Part shown: positions 33,427 through 42,612 of the stretch, in pieces | Layout of the letters: each line of letters begins with the position of its first letter | Position numbering within the stretch: the stretch's first letter is position 1 | Assembly: GCF_002646595.1 (NCBI RefSeq) | Contig: NZ_PDUD01000030.1 | Coordinates: 147,071-211,070, forward strand | Direction: 5' to 3' | DNA: 64,000 nucleotides | DNA from: Flavilitoribacter nigricans DSM 23189 = NBRC 102662 | GTDB lineage: Bacteria > Bacteroidota > Bacteroidia > Chitinophagales > Saprospiraceae | Notes under the pieces: generated by a model | Databases searched by the model: none | What the model saw: only the letters and a program-made list of their open reading frames with translations | What the model was told of the DNA's origin: nothing | Position numbers and translations under genes: made by a program

Positions 33427-36400
33427 TTATTCAGACTTTAGTGATTTTAGGTACTCTTCGACCAAATATTTGTAGTACGGTTTGAGCGAAGGCGAAACCG
33501 CTTTGTACATTTCGATCTCCGCCTGACGCTTTTTTAGGTATTCTTCCAGTGAGGGCGGAACCTTACGCTCTTTATCACTTCCCGTTTCGGCCTGGCGCTT
33601 TTTGTCGAATTCGCGCTGGCGTTCTGCATTTTCGTGTTCCAGCAGGCGGGTCATGATATCTTCCTGGCGTTTCATGGTCTCATTGGTCAGTTTTTTATTG
33701 ACCAGCTCGGTTTCCGTTTTATCCATTTGCTGGATCAGTTCTTCCAGCTCTTTGTTGCCTTTGCCCTGTTTCTGCAGTTCATTCTGTTTTTCCCGCAGTG
33801 CTTTTCGCAGTGCGGCCTGTCGGGCGGCCATCTGGGCAAATTCCTTGCTACTGCCGCCTTCTCCCTTCTGGAGTTTATCCCGCATGCGCTGCATCTGTTC
33901 GTTGATGCCCTGCTGGCCTTTACTCATTTTGTCCTGGGGTTGCTGGCCGTCTTTGCCCTGCCCTCCCGGATTGGTACACATCTGCTGGCCCTGCATCATG
34001 CTGGACATTTGCTGCTGCATCTGGTTCATGGTCTCACTCAGCATCAGGGCGAGATCGTTGACGTTGGTCATGGCGCGTTGCTGGTGGTCGCCGGCCTGTG
34101 GCTTACGGCGTTCTTCGAGATCTTCCAGCGAATTCTTCATATTATCCTTGATCTCCGTCACTTTTTCCGTAACGAAGGTCTCGATCTGATACACTCGCTT
34201 GCTCAGTGCCTGCAGGCTATCTTCGATCAGCCGGAAATCATCCTGCAGTTTGAACTGCTGCTGGACCAGATCCACATAGCGCGGCGTATTGATATTTACT
34301 TCTTCGAACTCGTCGATCAGATCTTCCTGGTCAAAGGAAAGGCCCACCAGGTTTTCCAGCAACTGGCGCAACGCCTGCATATCTTCCTGCATTTGTTCCA
34401 TTTCCTGCGATTGCATTTGCATCTGCATGCTCATCGCCATCTCGCGCATCTTTTCGGCAGCGCTTTTCTGAGACTCGGAAGCTTTTTGGTTTTGCTGCTC
34501 CTGCATTTGCTCCTGACTTTGCTGCATATCCTGCTGGATATCGTTCATCTGCTCCTTCTGATCGTCTATTTCTTTAGGATTCTCCAGCTCTTCATTTTTC
34601 TCCTGGACACCCTCCATTTTTTCTTCCATCTTCTGCATCTCCTCCTGGAGTTCTTCCTGCTTCTGCTGGAGTTCTTCCTGAGAAAGCTCCTCGTTTTCCG
34701 TTTGCTCGCTCAGCTCTTCCTGCTGCTCGGCCAGTTCCTCGAGTTTTTCGATCATGTCCTGCATTTCCTGCTCCACCTCGAGTTGCTTGAACATTTCGTA
34801 CAAACGATCCAGCTCTTTTTCCAGCTCTTCGTCGTTCATTTCGAAATCCTCCATCATTTCCAGCGCATTGTCCTTTTCCATTTCCTGCAGCATCTCTTCG
34901 ATCTGCTCCATGAGCTCTTTCATTTCCTCGCTCATCACTTCTTCGAACAATTCCTGGAGTTTTTCCTGCTTCTCCATGATGCGCTCGTCGGTCTCCTCGT
35001 ATTCCTGCTGGTTTTTCTGATTTTCTTCAAAAGCCTCTTTGGCTTCTTCCATCTGCTTCTCCAGATTTTTCTGGCGTTCCATCAGTTTTTCCAGCTCCTT
35101 GCGGCTTTGCCAGTCCATTTCTTTTTCCTGCAGCAGTTTCTCCCGCATATCCTTCACATCCTTCTGCAGTTTTTTGGACTCGTCCAGTGCCTTCTTCAGT
35201 TCATCCTTGATCTTCTGGTCGTTTTTCTCGGCCATCGCCTCGTACTCATCCACCGTCGGTACGGCGTGTTGCATCACATTGGTCCGGGCGGCTTTACTGC
35301 CGTTAACGCCGTCGTTGTCGTATACCTCAAAGTAATAACTCACCTCATCCCCCGGTTTCAGACCCAGTTCGGTCATATCAAACGAGTAGTCAAAGCGGAC
35401 ATCATTGCTTTGCGGAATAGACATCGGGACCTTTTTGAGTTCGCCTTCCTTACCTTCGAAAGGGGTAATCCGGTAATTGAAGGTCAGACTGGTCAGACCG
35501 TAATCATCCGCGGCGTCCCCCACGAAGAACTTAAGTTTGTTGTTTGTGCTGTCAATGAATTGTTCAGCACGGATGGTCGGATAGAGGTCCGGCACGATGG
35601 AGATCGTATAACCGATAGAGTCGGCATTGGGCAGCGACGAGTTAGAGACGTACAATTTGTAGGTCTCATTCTGCATAGCCCGTTTCTTATAGGTAAAGAG
35701 ATCGTCACTGAAGCGATTGGTCGGAACGATCTGGCTGTTTTCACTGGAAAAGCGTAACTGGATATCATCGGTATTCTCGGCATTGAATACCCAGTCAATA
35801 TTGGTACCTACCGGCACCGTTATATCGCCGATACTTTTGAGCTCTTCATTTTTGCGCTGGGTGTAAGCCGGATAGTCCAGTTTCAGCTCAAAGCCCAGGA
35901 TATTAGGCTTTTTCAGGACTTCCAAAGTATAATCATCCGATTCCACACCGCTGGAAAACAGTTTGAAATCGACATCTTTCTGCACATTATTGAACTGATA
36001 GGTGAAACGGTTGGGCGCTTCCTTGGTCAGTCGGTACTGATAGTTATCCACATCGATGAAAACTTCATCGGGCAATTGATCGCCTTCGATTTTCACTGCG
36101 ATCGGAAAATCAGAAAACTGTACCACGGAAAGATCTTCCTGCTCCAGCGTGAAACGGAAGGGAGCCGGCCGCTCAAATTTCTGGCCGCTATGCAGCAGGC
36201 GGTTGGTACTGTCTTTGATCATACTGGGAGCCGCAAACAGAAGCACGATCAGGATCAGAAGTGGAGGTAATGCGTAGCGCAGGTATTTGCGGTTCTGGGA
36301 CAGGTTGATGGCCGATTTGAAAGGTACCGGCTGGATCTCCGCTGATTTCTGGTTGATACTGGCTTCGATCAGGTCCTTCTGACTGGTGGAAGCCGCCTGG

Positions 36401-36756
36401 TGCCGCAGCTGAAGGATGTTCAGCAGTTTGTCCTTAACGTTGGTAAAGTGATTGCCGATGATGCTGGCCGCCTGCTCGTGCGAAATGGTTTTTCCCAAAC
36501 GGAAATACCGCAGTATCGGCAACAGCACCCACCCGCCTAGAGCGAGTAAACTGATACCCAAAAAAGAAAAGAACATCAGCCGGCGGATGCCGGTATCAAA
36601 GTAAAAGGAATATTCCAGATAAGCGATGATCAGGAAAAACACCAGTACAACGGCAGTCGTGTACAAGGCACCACGGATCATCTGATTGATGTAGTATTTG
36701 CGAATGAATTGATCGAGCTTATCAATTAACAGTCGGTAATCGTCCCTGCTACTCAT
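33427..36756 (-). CDS. DUF4175 family membrane protein with a long Glu/Gln-rich coiled coil
   Basis: A 1109-residue protein typical of Bacteroidota. The N-terminus has two membrane helices (ALYTTAVVLVFFLIIAYLEY, MFFSFLGISLLALGGWVLL) and a third near residue 155-175 (LPPLLILIVLLFAAPSM). A beta-rich region to about residue 490 follows, then a very long charged coiled coil (about 510-800) of Glu, Gln, Lys and Met, and a Gln/Met-rich tail. The function is not known; the layout suggests a membrane-anchored scaffold with a long rod in the cytoplasm or periplasm. The strong codon bias of the coiled coil creates a long antisense open frame that I do not consider real. Confidence 0.85.
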   Translation of the reverse strand: MSSRDDYRLLIDKLDQFIRKYYINQMIRGALYTTAVVLVFFLIIAYLEYSFYFDTGIRRLMFFSFLGISLLALGGWVLLPILRYFRLGKTISHEQAASIIGNHFTNVKDKLLNILQLRHQAASTSQKDLIEASINQKSAEIQPVPFKSAINLSQNRKYLRYALPPLLILIVLLFAAPSMIKDSTNRLLHSGQKFERPAPFRFTLEQEDLSVVQFSDFPIAVKIEGDQLPDEVFIDVDNYQYRLTKEAPNRFTYQFNNVQKDVDFKLFSSGVESDDYTLEVLKKPNILGFELKLDYPAYTQRKNEELKSIGDITVPVGTNIDWVFNAENTDDIQLRFSSENSQIVPTNRFSDDLFTYKKRAMQNETYKLYVSNSSLPNADSIGYTISIVPDLYPTIRAEQFIDSTNNKLKFFVGDAADDYGLTSLTFNYRITPFEGKEGELKKVPMSIPQSNDVRFDYSFDMTELGLKPGDEVSYYFEVYDNDGVNGSKAARTNVMQHAVPTVDEYEAMAEKNDQKIKDELKKALDESKKLQKDVKDMREKLLQEKEMDWQSRKELEKLMERQKNLEKQMEEAKEAFEENQKNQQEYEETDERIMEKQEKLQELFEEVMSEEMKELMEQIEEMLQEMEKDNALEMMEDFEMNDEELEKELDRLYEMFKQLEVEQEMQDMIEKLEELAEQQEELSEQTENEELSQEELQQKQEELQEEMQKMEEKMEGVQEKNEELENPKEIDDQKEQMNDIQQDMQQSQEQMQEQQNQKASESQKSAAEKMREMAMSMQMQMQSQEMEQMQEDMQALRQLLENLVGLSFDQEDLIDEFEEVNINTPRYVDLVQQQFKLQDDFRLIEDSLQALSKRVYQIETFVTEKVTEIKDNMKNSLEDLEERRKPQAGDHQQRAMTNVNDLALMLSETMNQMQQQMSSMMQGQQMCTNPGGQGKDGQQPQDKMSKGQQGINEQMQRMRDKLQKGEGGSSKEFAQMAARQAALRKALREKQNELQKQGKGNKELEELIQQMDKTETELVNKKLTNETMKRQEDIMTRLLEHENAERQREFDKKRQAETGSDKERKVPPSLEEYLKKRQAEIEMYKAVSPSLKPYYKYLVEEYLKSLKSE

Positions 36757-36985
36757 GGATCTATCCTGGTTTATTGGTAACGCCGATTTGCGGTCGGCAA
36801 AATTGTCGATTGCATCTCAGATCTACGAAACCTGAAAAATACGAAAAAGAATGTTGCTACGCCAACTCTATAGTCAACGTAAAAACAATGGGTTTGGATT
36901 CAATGTGGGTGGGAAAAATGGCAACTACCAAATTAGGTCTAATTTCCTAACATAACAAGCAGGAATTGGTTAAATCACGGACTTT

Positions 36986-38587
36986 TTACAAAATAGAGTC
37001 CTGAATAAAAGGCAATTGCTCCGGATAATCGGTCGTGTAGTGCAAACCCCGGCTTTCCTTACGCATGCTGGCCGAGCGACTCACCGCGTAGCCGATGGTG
37101 ATTAGATTGCGCAATTCGGTCAGTTGGGGGGAGAGAATAGCGCGGCTGTAAACCGCTTCGGTTTCGTGGTAGAGCAGACTCAGGCGGTCGAGGGCCCGCT
37201 TCAAACGTACGTTGGAGCGCACGATGCCCACGTAGCTGCTCATCACCTCTTTCAGTTCCTTCAAACTCTGGGTGATCAGGACCATTTCCTTGGGTAGGGT
37301 GGTGCCCTGGGCGTCCCAGTCCGGAATTCCGTCCTTAAGGTTCCACTGATCGACGTTGGCTACAATATCCTCGGCAATACGTTGGCCGAATACCAGGGCT
37401 TCGAGCAGGGAGTTGGATGCGAGCCGGTTGGCTCCGTGCAGACCGGTACAGGTACATTCGCCACAGGCGTACATATTGGAGATGGAACTGCGGCCGACTT
37501 CGTCTACTTTCACACCGCCGCACATGTAATGGCAGGCAGGAACTACCGGTATCATATCTACCATCGGGTCGATACCGATGCTTTTACATTTGTTGTAAAT
37601 GGTCGGGAAATGGGCGATAAAGGCATCTTTGTCCAGGTGCCGGCAATCGAGGTACATGTGTTCTACCCCATTGATCTTCATTTCATTGTCGATGGCGCGC
37701 GCTACGATGTCGCGGGGCGCCAGTGACTTGCGGGGATCGTATTTATGCATGAATTCCTCGCCGTCTTTCGTCTTGAGAATGGCACCGAACCCGCGGACGG
37801 CCTCCGAAACGAGAAAATCCGGATTTTCTCCGGCCGGATTATAGAGTGCGGTGGGGTGGAACTGGACGAATTCCATATTCTCCAGATGTCCTTTGGCCCG
37901 GTAGGTCATGGCGATCCCGTCACCGGTAGCGATCACCGGATTGGTGGTATTGCGGTATACCTGACCGGCACCGCCCGTAGCCACCACGGTCGTTTTGGCC
38001 AGTATCGTATCGATATTATCGGTTTCCTTGTTCAAAGCGTAGGCTCCGAAACACTGAATGTTGGGCGTGAGCCGCGTGACCATGTGCCCCAGATGGTGCT
38101 GAGTGATCAGATCCACGGCAAAGTAATGTTCGTGGATCACCAGATTGGGAAATTCCTTGCTCTTATCCAGCAGGGTCCGCTGGATCTCCCAACCGGTGAG
38201 ATCTTTGTAGTGAAGGATGCGATTTTCGGAGTGTCCTCCTTCCCGGCCGAGGTCGTAGGCCTCGCTGTGATCTTTATCGAAACGGGCGCCCCAATCGATG
38301 AGATCACGGACGCGCTCGGGGCCTTCCTTAACTACGATCTCTACGATTGCCGGATCGCAGAGTCCATCGCCGGCATCCAGCGTATCGGCTATGTGTTTCT
38401 GGTAGGAGTCGATCTTCAGGTCCCAAACTGCCGCTACCCCTCCCTGGGCGTAACGGGTATTGCTTTCGCCTTCTTCGGTTTTGGTGAGTACGGTAATTTG
38501 TAATTCGGGGCGCGCCATGGCAATTCGAATAGCGGTACTCAGTCCGCCGACGCCGGCACCAATGATCAGGACATCCGTTTGTAGCAT
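36986..38587 (-). CDS. nadB: L-aspartate oxidase
   Basis: A 533-residue flavoenzyme from the ATG at 38587; the frame runs 22 codons further but the FAD motif starts right after this ATG (DVLIIGAGVGGLSTAIRIA). It oxidises L-aspartate to iminoaspartate, the first step of de novo NAD synthesis. Family features: SNTRYAQGGVAAVWD, GREGGHSENRILHYKDLTG, FVQFHPTALYNP, LVSEAVRGFGAIL, CHYMCGGVKVDEVGRSSISNMYACGECTCTGLHGANRLASNSLLEALVF in pieces. No nadA or nadC is adjacent. A divergent glycosyltransferase gene shares the 185-base upstream region, where two TAnnTTTG elements point outward. Confidence 0.94.
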   Translation of the reverse strand: MLQTDVLIIGAGVGGLSTAIRIAMARPELQITVLTKTEEGESNTRYAQGGVAAVWDLKIDSYQKHIADTLDAGDGLCDPAIVEIVVKEGPERVRDLIDWGARFDKDHSEAYDLGREGGHSENRILHYKDLTGWEIQRTLLDKSKEFPNLVIHEHYFAVDLITQHHLGHMVTRLTPNIQCFGAYALNKETDNIDTILAKTTVVATGGAGQVYRNTTNPVIATGDGIAMTYRAKGHLENMEFVQFHPTALYNPAGENPDFLVSEAVRGFGAILKTKDGEEFMHKYDPRKSLAPRDIVARAIDNEMKINGVEHMYLDCRHLDKDAFIAHFPTIYNKCKSIGIDPMVDMIPVVPACHYMCGGVKVDEVGRSSISNMYACGECTCTGLHGANRLASNSLLEALVFGQRIAEDIVANVDQWNLKDGIPDWDAQGTTLPKEMVLITQSLKELKEVMSSYVGIVRSNVRLKRALDRLSLLYHETEAVYSRAILSPQLTELRNLITIGYAVSRSASMRKESRGLHYTTDYPEQLPFIQDSIL

Positions 38588-38678
38588 AATATCTAATTTG
38601 TAAGCCGAAGTCTCAAAAAATTTCAACTGGCTGAGGTATTGAAACCCGGACAACTTCTTTGCTGCATCAATCTATCGC

Positions 38679-38699
38679 CAAATATAAATTATATTTTTG
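38679..38699. promoter_or_regulatory. Back-to-back candidate promoter elements for nadB and the glycosyltransferase
   Basis: TATATTTG on the minus strand (38679-38686) faces nadB, and TATTTTTG on the plus strand (38692-38699) faces the glycosyltransferase gene; both fit TAnnTTTG. Five bases separate them. Confidence 0.35.
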
Positions 38700-38772
38700 C
38701 CCGATAGTTTATTCTTTCTGTAAATCCGACCTTCAGTCGGTTAAACTTTCCGACCGGGGGTCGGGTTCACAA

Positions 38773-39897
38773 ATGCGCATTGCGGTCAACACCAGATTTT
38801 TGCTCAAAGACCGGCTGGAAGGGATCGGCTGGTATACCCATGAGGTACTGCGACGCCTGGTGGAGCAACATCCCGAACACGATTTTATCTTTTTTTTCGA
38901 CCGGCCCTTCGCCCCGGAATTTATCTTTGGACCCAATGTGGAAGCGGTAGTATTGTACCCACCGGCCCGCCATTATGTGCTTTGGTGGTGGTGGTTTGAA
39001 ATAGCGGTGCCGCGGGCATTGCGTCGTCACCGGGCGGATGTTTTTCTTTCCTTCGACGGTTACTGCTCGCTGCAAACCGAAGTCCCCACCCTGATGGTGA
39101 CCCACGATATTGCCCATGTGCATTATCCCGATCAGATCCCCGGCTGGGCCCGGCATTATTACCATCGTTTTGTTCCACGCTACCTGCAGCGCGCGGACCG
39201 TATTGTCACCGTATCGGAATTTGTCCGACAGGATATTCTCCGTCATTATTCTCCGACAGCCGAAAAGATCATTATTGCGGGGAATGGGTGTAAATCGGTT
39301 TTCCATCCCGTTCCGGCGGAACGGCAGACCATTGTAAGAGAAAAATACAGCAACGGAAAACCTTACTTCTTTTATCTCGGAGCGCTCCACCCCCGTAAAA
39401 ATATCGAACGATTGATCCGGGCTTTCGGACGCTTTAAGCAAGAACAGGGGGGAGATATCCAGTTGTTGATCGGCGGCCGGCTGGCCTGGCAAAGTGCGGC
39501 CATCAAGCAGACCTGGGAGCGATCCGAAGTGCGGGACGATATTCACTGGCTGGGGTATGTGCCCGATAGTGAACTGCCGGATCTGCTAGGCAGTGCACTG
39601 GCCCTGACCTACGTTTCTCTGTTCGAGGGCTTTGGGGTTCCGCTGCTGGAAGCCATGCACGCAGAAGTTCCGGTCATTACTTCCAATGTATCTTCCATGC
39701 CGGAGGTGGCCGGAGATGCAGCCCTGCTGGTGGACCCGGAATCGGAAACCGCTATTGCGGAGGCGATGCGGCAAATAGCAACGGATGCGAAGCTGCGCCG
39801 ACGACTGATCGAAGCTGGAAAAAAACAAAGAGCACAGTACAGCTGGGATAAAACGGCGGATATCATCTGGCGCACTCTGAAAGACTTACAGCGGTGA
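38773..39897 (+). CDS. GT4-type glycosyltransferase
   Basis: A 374-residue protein from the ATG at 38773, where the GT-B fold begins (MRIAVNTRFLLKDRLEGIGWYT); the 38 codons of open frame upstream are low-complexity noncoding DNA with small GTCGG hairpins. It has DRIVTVSEFVRQDI, FYLGALHPRKNIERLIRAF and the GT4 nucleotide-sugar motif FEGFGVPLLEAMHAEVPVITSNVSSMPEVAGDAALLVDP in pieces. It probably transfers a sugar from a nucleotide donor to a glycan or lipid at the cytoplasmic face. No polysaccharide cluster is nearby, so the acceptor is unknown. It converges with a small lipoprotein gene 6 bases away. Confidence 0.92.
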   Translation: MRIAVNTRFLLKDRLEGIGWYTHEVLRRLVEQHPEHDFIFFFDRPFAPEFIFGPNVEAVVLYPPARHYVLWWWWFEIAVPRALRRHRADVFLSFDGYCSLQTEVPTLMVTHDIAHVHYPDQIPGWARHYYHRFVPRYLQRADRIVTVSEFVRQDILRHYSPTAEKIIIAGNGCKSVFHPVPAERQTIVREKYSNGKPYFFYLGALHPRKNIERLIRAFGRFKQEQGGDIQLLIGGRLAWQSAAIKQTWERSEVRDDIHWLGYVPDSELPDLLGSALALTYVSLFEGFGVPLLEAMHAEVPVITSNVSSMPEVAGDAALLVDPESETAIAEAMRQIATDAKLRRRLIEAGKKQRAQYSWDKTADIIWRTLKDLQR

Positions 39898-39903
39898 GCG
39901 CAT

Positions 39904-40317
39904 TTATTCGATCCGGATGTGGATCAGCTGTTTGAAGGCTCCCCTAAGCCGGTCTTTCAGAAACGGTTTCACGGCTTCTTCCCGGTAGATTTCTACCGAT
40001 TCGTTCGACTCGATACGGATGGAGGCGATATTGGCCGCCAGGCTATCCAGGGCATACGCGGTTCGCCAGGTACCTATCCCAAATCGGTAGTGTACGGAAT
40101 TACCGGTAGCGGTGGTATCCAGCGGAATGCGGAGCGTATCAGCGTCAGAATCGGGAGCCAGATCGTAAAGACCGCCGGCATTGTGGAACACCATGGTGAC
40201 GAGAGCCGGCTGACGCGTCTGGTTTTCAATCACGATATATTGCATCGGATCACAGCCACTCAGCAGGAAACCGAAGCATAAAAGCGTACTGTAAACGAAA
40301 AATGCTATCTTTTTCAT
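39904..40317 (-). CDS. Small putative lipoprotein, unknown
   Basis: A 137-residue protein with a lipoprotein signal (LLCFGFLLSGC, Cys22). The mature domain has alternating strands (YIVIENQTRQPALVTMVF, VHYRFGIGTW, IASIRIESNESVEIY) suggestive of a small beta-sandwich. I do not recognise a family. It is convergent with the glycosyltransferase gene. Confidence 0.65.
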   Translation of the reverse strand: MKKIAFFVYSTLLCFGFLLSGCDPMQYIVIENQTRQPALVTMVFHNAGGLYDLAPDSDADTLRIPLDTTATGNSVHYRFGIGTWRTAYALDSLAANIASIRIESNESVEIYREEAVKPFLKDRLRGAFKQLIHIRIE

Positions 40318-40447
40318 AAGGGTACTGTTGGATCCGAAATCTTGGTGCAGGGTACCGGATCTCCGGGGAAAATCTATTTAAAGGTATACCTAATCCCCGC
40401 AACTTTTCATCTTTTCCATTGTTTTGCTCCCATTAAAAATCGAAAGC

Positions 40448-41194
40448 ATGAAGAAAATTTTGAAATGGTTAGGAATCGGTTTATTGGTATTGATCGTGGG
40501 CCTGTTTATAGCCGGTTGGATCATTTCGGAACCTCTGCCGGAAGGAGAGGCCGGTCCCGAAGCGGAAGCTCTGGCCGAAAAAGTACTGTCGGCCATCAAC
40601 CAGCCGGCCTGGGATAGTACGCATTACGTGCGCTGGAACTTTGCCGACCGGCACCAATACACCTGGGATCGCGACCGAAAACTGGTACAGGTGGAATGGC
40701 CGGAAAACCGGGTGATCCTGCCTACCGAAAACCACCTGCAGGGCATGGCCTGGGAAAACGGCACTCAACTGGACGATAAGAAAGCTACCAAAAAGCTGAA
40801 TAAGGCCTGGGAATATTTTTGCAACGATTCTTTTTGGTTCATTGCACCGGAAAAAGTATTCGATCCCGGGACCAGCCGCAAAACGGTAGCGTTGGAAGAT
40901 GGTTCAAAAGGTCTATTGATCACCTACAGCTCCGGCGGTACCACACCGGGCGACAGTTACCTCTGGATACTCGATAAAGACGGTCTGCCGGTGAAATGGA
41001 AAATGTGGGTCAGCTTACTACCGATCGGTGGATTGGAAGCGACCTGGGCGGACTGGGAAAAATTACCCACGGGAGCAAAAGTGGCTACTTTTCACGAGAT
41101 CGGATCGTACCAGTTACGGATATCCGAGATACAGGCTGGTAAACACTGGAAAGATATAGGCGAAAGTGAAGATCCTTTTGCGCCTTTATTCTGA
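40448..41194 (+). CDS. Membrane-anchored protein of unknown function
   Basis: A 248-residue protein from the ATG at 40448 (a further 8 codons upstream are open but the hydrophobic N-terminus starts here). One N-terminal helix (LKWLGIGLLVLIVGLFIAGWII) would anchor it, with the rest outside the membrane. The soluble part contains WVRWNFA-like and TWDRDRKLVQVEW strands and a repeated pattern (WKMWVSLLPIGGLEATWADW) that suggests a beta-fold. No known domain is recognised. It stands before lgt, with a long hairpin between the two. Confidence 0.6.
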   Translation: MKKILKWLGIGLLVLIVGLFIAGWIISEPLPEGEAGPEAEALAEKVLSAINQPAWDSTHYVRWNFADRHQYTWDRDRKLVQVEWPENRVILPTENHLQGMAWENGTQLDDKKATKKLNKAWEYFCNDSFWFIAPEKVFDPGTSRKTVALEDGSKGLLITYSSGGTTPGDSYLWILDKDGLPVKWKMWVSLLPIGGLEATWADWEKLPTGAKVATFHEIGSYQLRISEIQAGKHWKDIGESEDPFAPLF

Positions 41195-41218
41195 TCGGAA
41201 TTTGTAGCCGGATCAGAT

Positions 41219-41268
41219 TGAAATGTTCCACCGGCATGATCAGTAACTGATACCGGTGGAACATTTCA
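41219..41268. terminator. Long bidirectional hairpin between the anchored protein and lgt
   Basis: TGAAATGTTCCACCGG (41219-41234) pairs perfectly with CCGGTGGAACATTTCA (41253-41268); inside the loop ATCAGT (41239-41244) and ACTGAT (41246-41251) form a second stem. It abuts the lgt stop codon. It resembles a terminator for both genes. It contains the parS half-site TGTTCCAC but is not a parS palindrome. Confidence 0.6.
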
Positions 41269-42438
41269 TCAGGCCGAAGTGGCGCTATTTTTCTTATCCT
41301 GATTGACAAAGTAAACAATACCCGCAATCCCGATCAGTACGAGACAAACGGCGATGATCTGAGCCTGAGTCCATTCAAATCCCAGCACATTATATTTATC
41401 GTTGATCCGGATCTTCTCGATCCAGAAACGTTCAATACCGTTTAGCAGCACATAGATGAAAAACAGCACGCCGGGGATGGCAATGCGCTTGCGGATAGCC
41501 CAGAGAATACCCCCGATCGCAAAGGCGCCAAGCGATTCGTAAAGCGGCGTGGGATATACCCCTTCTGCCAGTTGCCGGCAGTAGTTTACATCACATCCTT
41601 CGATAGGAATACCTTCATTGATCACATTGTGCGGATAGGTCTGCGACCAGAGCCAGTCGGGCAGAAACCACCAGTCCGGTTGGGCCAATGCCGTAACGCC
41701 CCAGTCCCCGTCGCCGGAAAACTGACAACCCAGACGTCCCACCCCGTAGGCCACGATCAGTGCCGGCGCTACGGCATCCATCAGGGGCACCAGCGGGATC
41801 TTTTTACTTCGGGCGTACCAGGCTACTCCGATAAATCCGCCGATCAGGCCACCGTAAATAGCCAGTCCGGAACCCGAAAAGAAAGTTCCGACCGGATCGG
41901 CAAAAAAGCTGGGCAGGTCTTCGATCAAAGCGAAGATCTTGGCACCCACTACTCCACTGATAGCAGCAATAACGGTGATATCCCCGATGCGATCGTGGGG
42001 ATACATCTCTACGGTTTTTACTTTGGTCTTTTTACCATCCTGAGGACGGGATCCCCAGTATTTCAGTCCGGCAAACAACAGTGCCCCGGCAATCCCCATC
42101 GGCCAGTTGCCCTCAGCCGATAACAGAAAATCGGCCGCATTTCTTTGCAGGTCGGCAAAGTTGAAAATAGCGTGGAAGCCTTTGAACCCAAGGATAAAGC
42201 CGAAAATGGCGTTGGAAATGAGATCCCAGGTGGTGGCCGGTGCGTTTTCTTTAACCTTAACCTTTTCGGGCGTAAATATACCCTGTTTGGCTTTGCGTTT
42301 CATTTCACGGTGCAACAGAAAAGCCGCCGTCAGAATGGCGAAGACCAGAAACATACCGAAGGTCTTGAAAATGCTCAGCCAGTTGTCCCGCGCCGTGCCG
42401 ATCAGATCGTGAAAAATATAGGAAAGATCCGGATACAT
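41269..42438 (-). CDS. lgt: Prolipoprotein diacylglyceryl transferase
   Basis: A 389-residue integral membrane enzyme that attaches diacylglycerol to the Cys of the lipobox of pre-lipoproteins. It is the longer Bacteroidota form: hydrophobic N-terminal helices, SGLAIYGGLIGGFIGVAW with the HGGL-equivalent region, YGVGRLGCQFSGDGDWG with the family's conserved Gly-Arg-Gly-Cys segment, and TPLYESLGAFAIGGILW. A C-terminal helix ends in VLIGIAGIVYFVN. The many lipoproteins in the window are its likely substrates. It is monocistronic here. Confidence 0.9.
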   Translation of the reverse strand: MYPDLSYIFHDLIGTARDNWLSIFKTFGMFLVFAILTAAFLLHREMKRKAKQGIFTPEKVKVKENAPATTWDLISNAIFGFILGFKGFHAIFNFADLQRNAADFLLSAEGNWPMGIAGALLFAGLKYWGSRPQDGKKTKVKTVEMYPHDRIGDITVIAAISGVVGAKIFALIEDLPSFFADPVGTFFSGSGLAIYGGLIGGFIGVAWYARSKKIPLVPLMDAVAPALIVAYGVGRLGCQFSGDGDWGVTALAQPDWWFLPDWLWSQTYPHNVINEGIPIEGCDVNYCRQLAEGVYPTPLYESLGAFAIGGILWAIRKRIAIPGVLFFIYVLLNGIERFWIEKIRINDKYNVLGFEWTQAQIIAVCLVLIGIAGIVYFVNQDKKNSATSA

Positions 42439-42612
42439 GGATGTTGTTTGTATTAAGGCAGTAGTGCTCCAGCCACGAATTTCACCAATTTTCGGGAATT
42501 GTTGCCTATGAAATGGCTATTAAGTACACAGTTCGCCCGGCCGGATATCTTTGGATTTGTGAAAATGAAATTTAAAATTTTGAATAACAGGGAGTTATAG
42601 TTGCGAAGCGCG

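Noticed and set aside
33634..35757. Long open frame (707 codons) antisense to the DUF4175 gene, rich in Leu, Phe and His
   Set aside because: It is the mirror of the Glu/Gln-rich coiled-coil codons; composition is not protein-like and no domain is visible.
41219..41268. Hairpin with TGTTCCAC arms considered as a third parS site
   Set aside because: The two halves are 18 bases apart around an extra stem, so the 16-bp parS palindrome is not formed; a terminator explains it.
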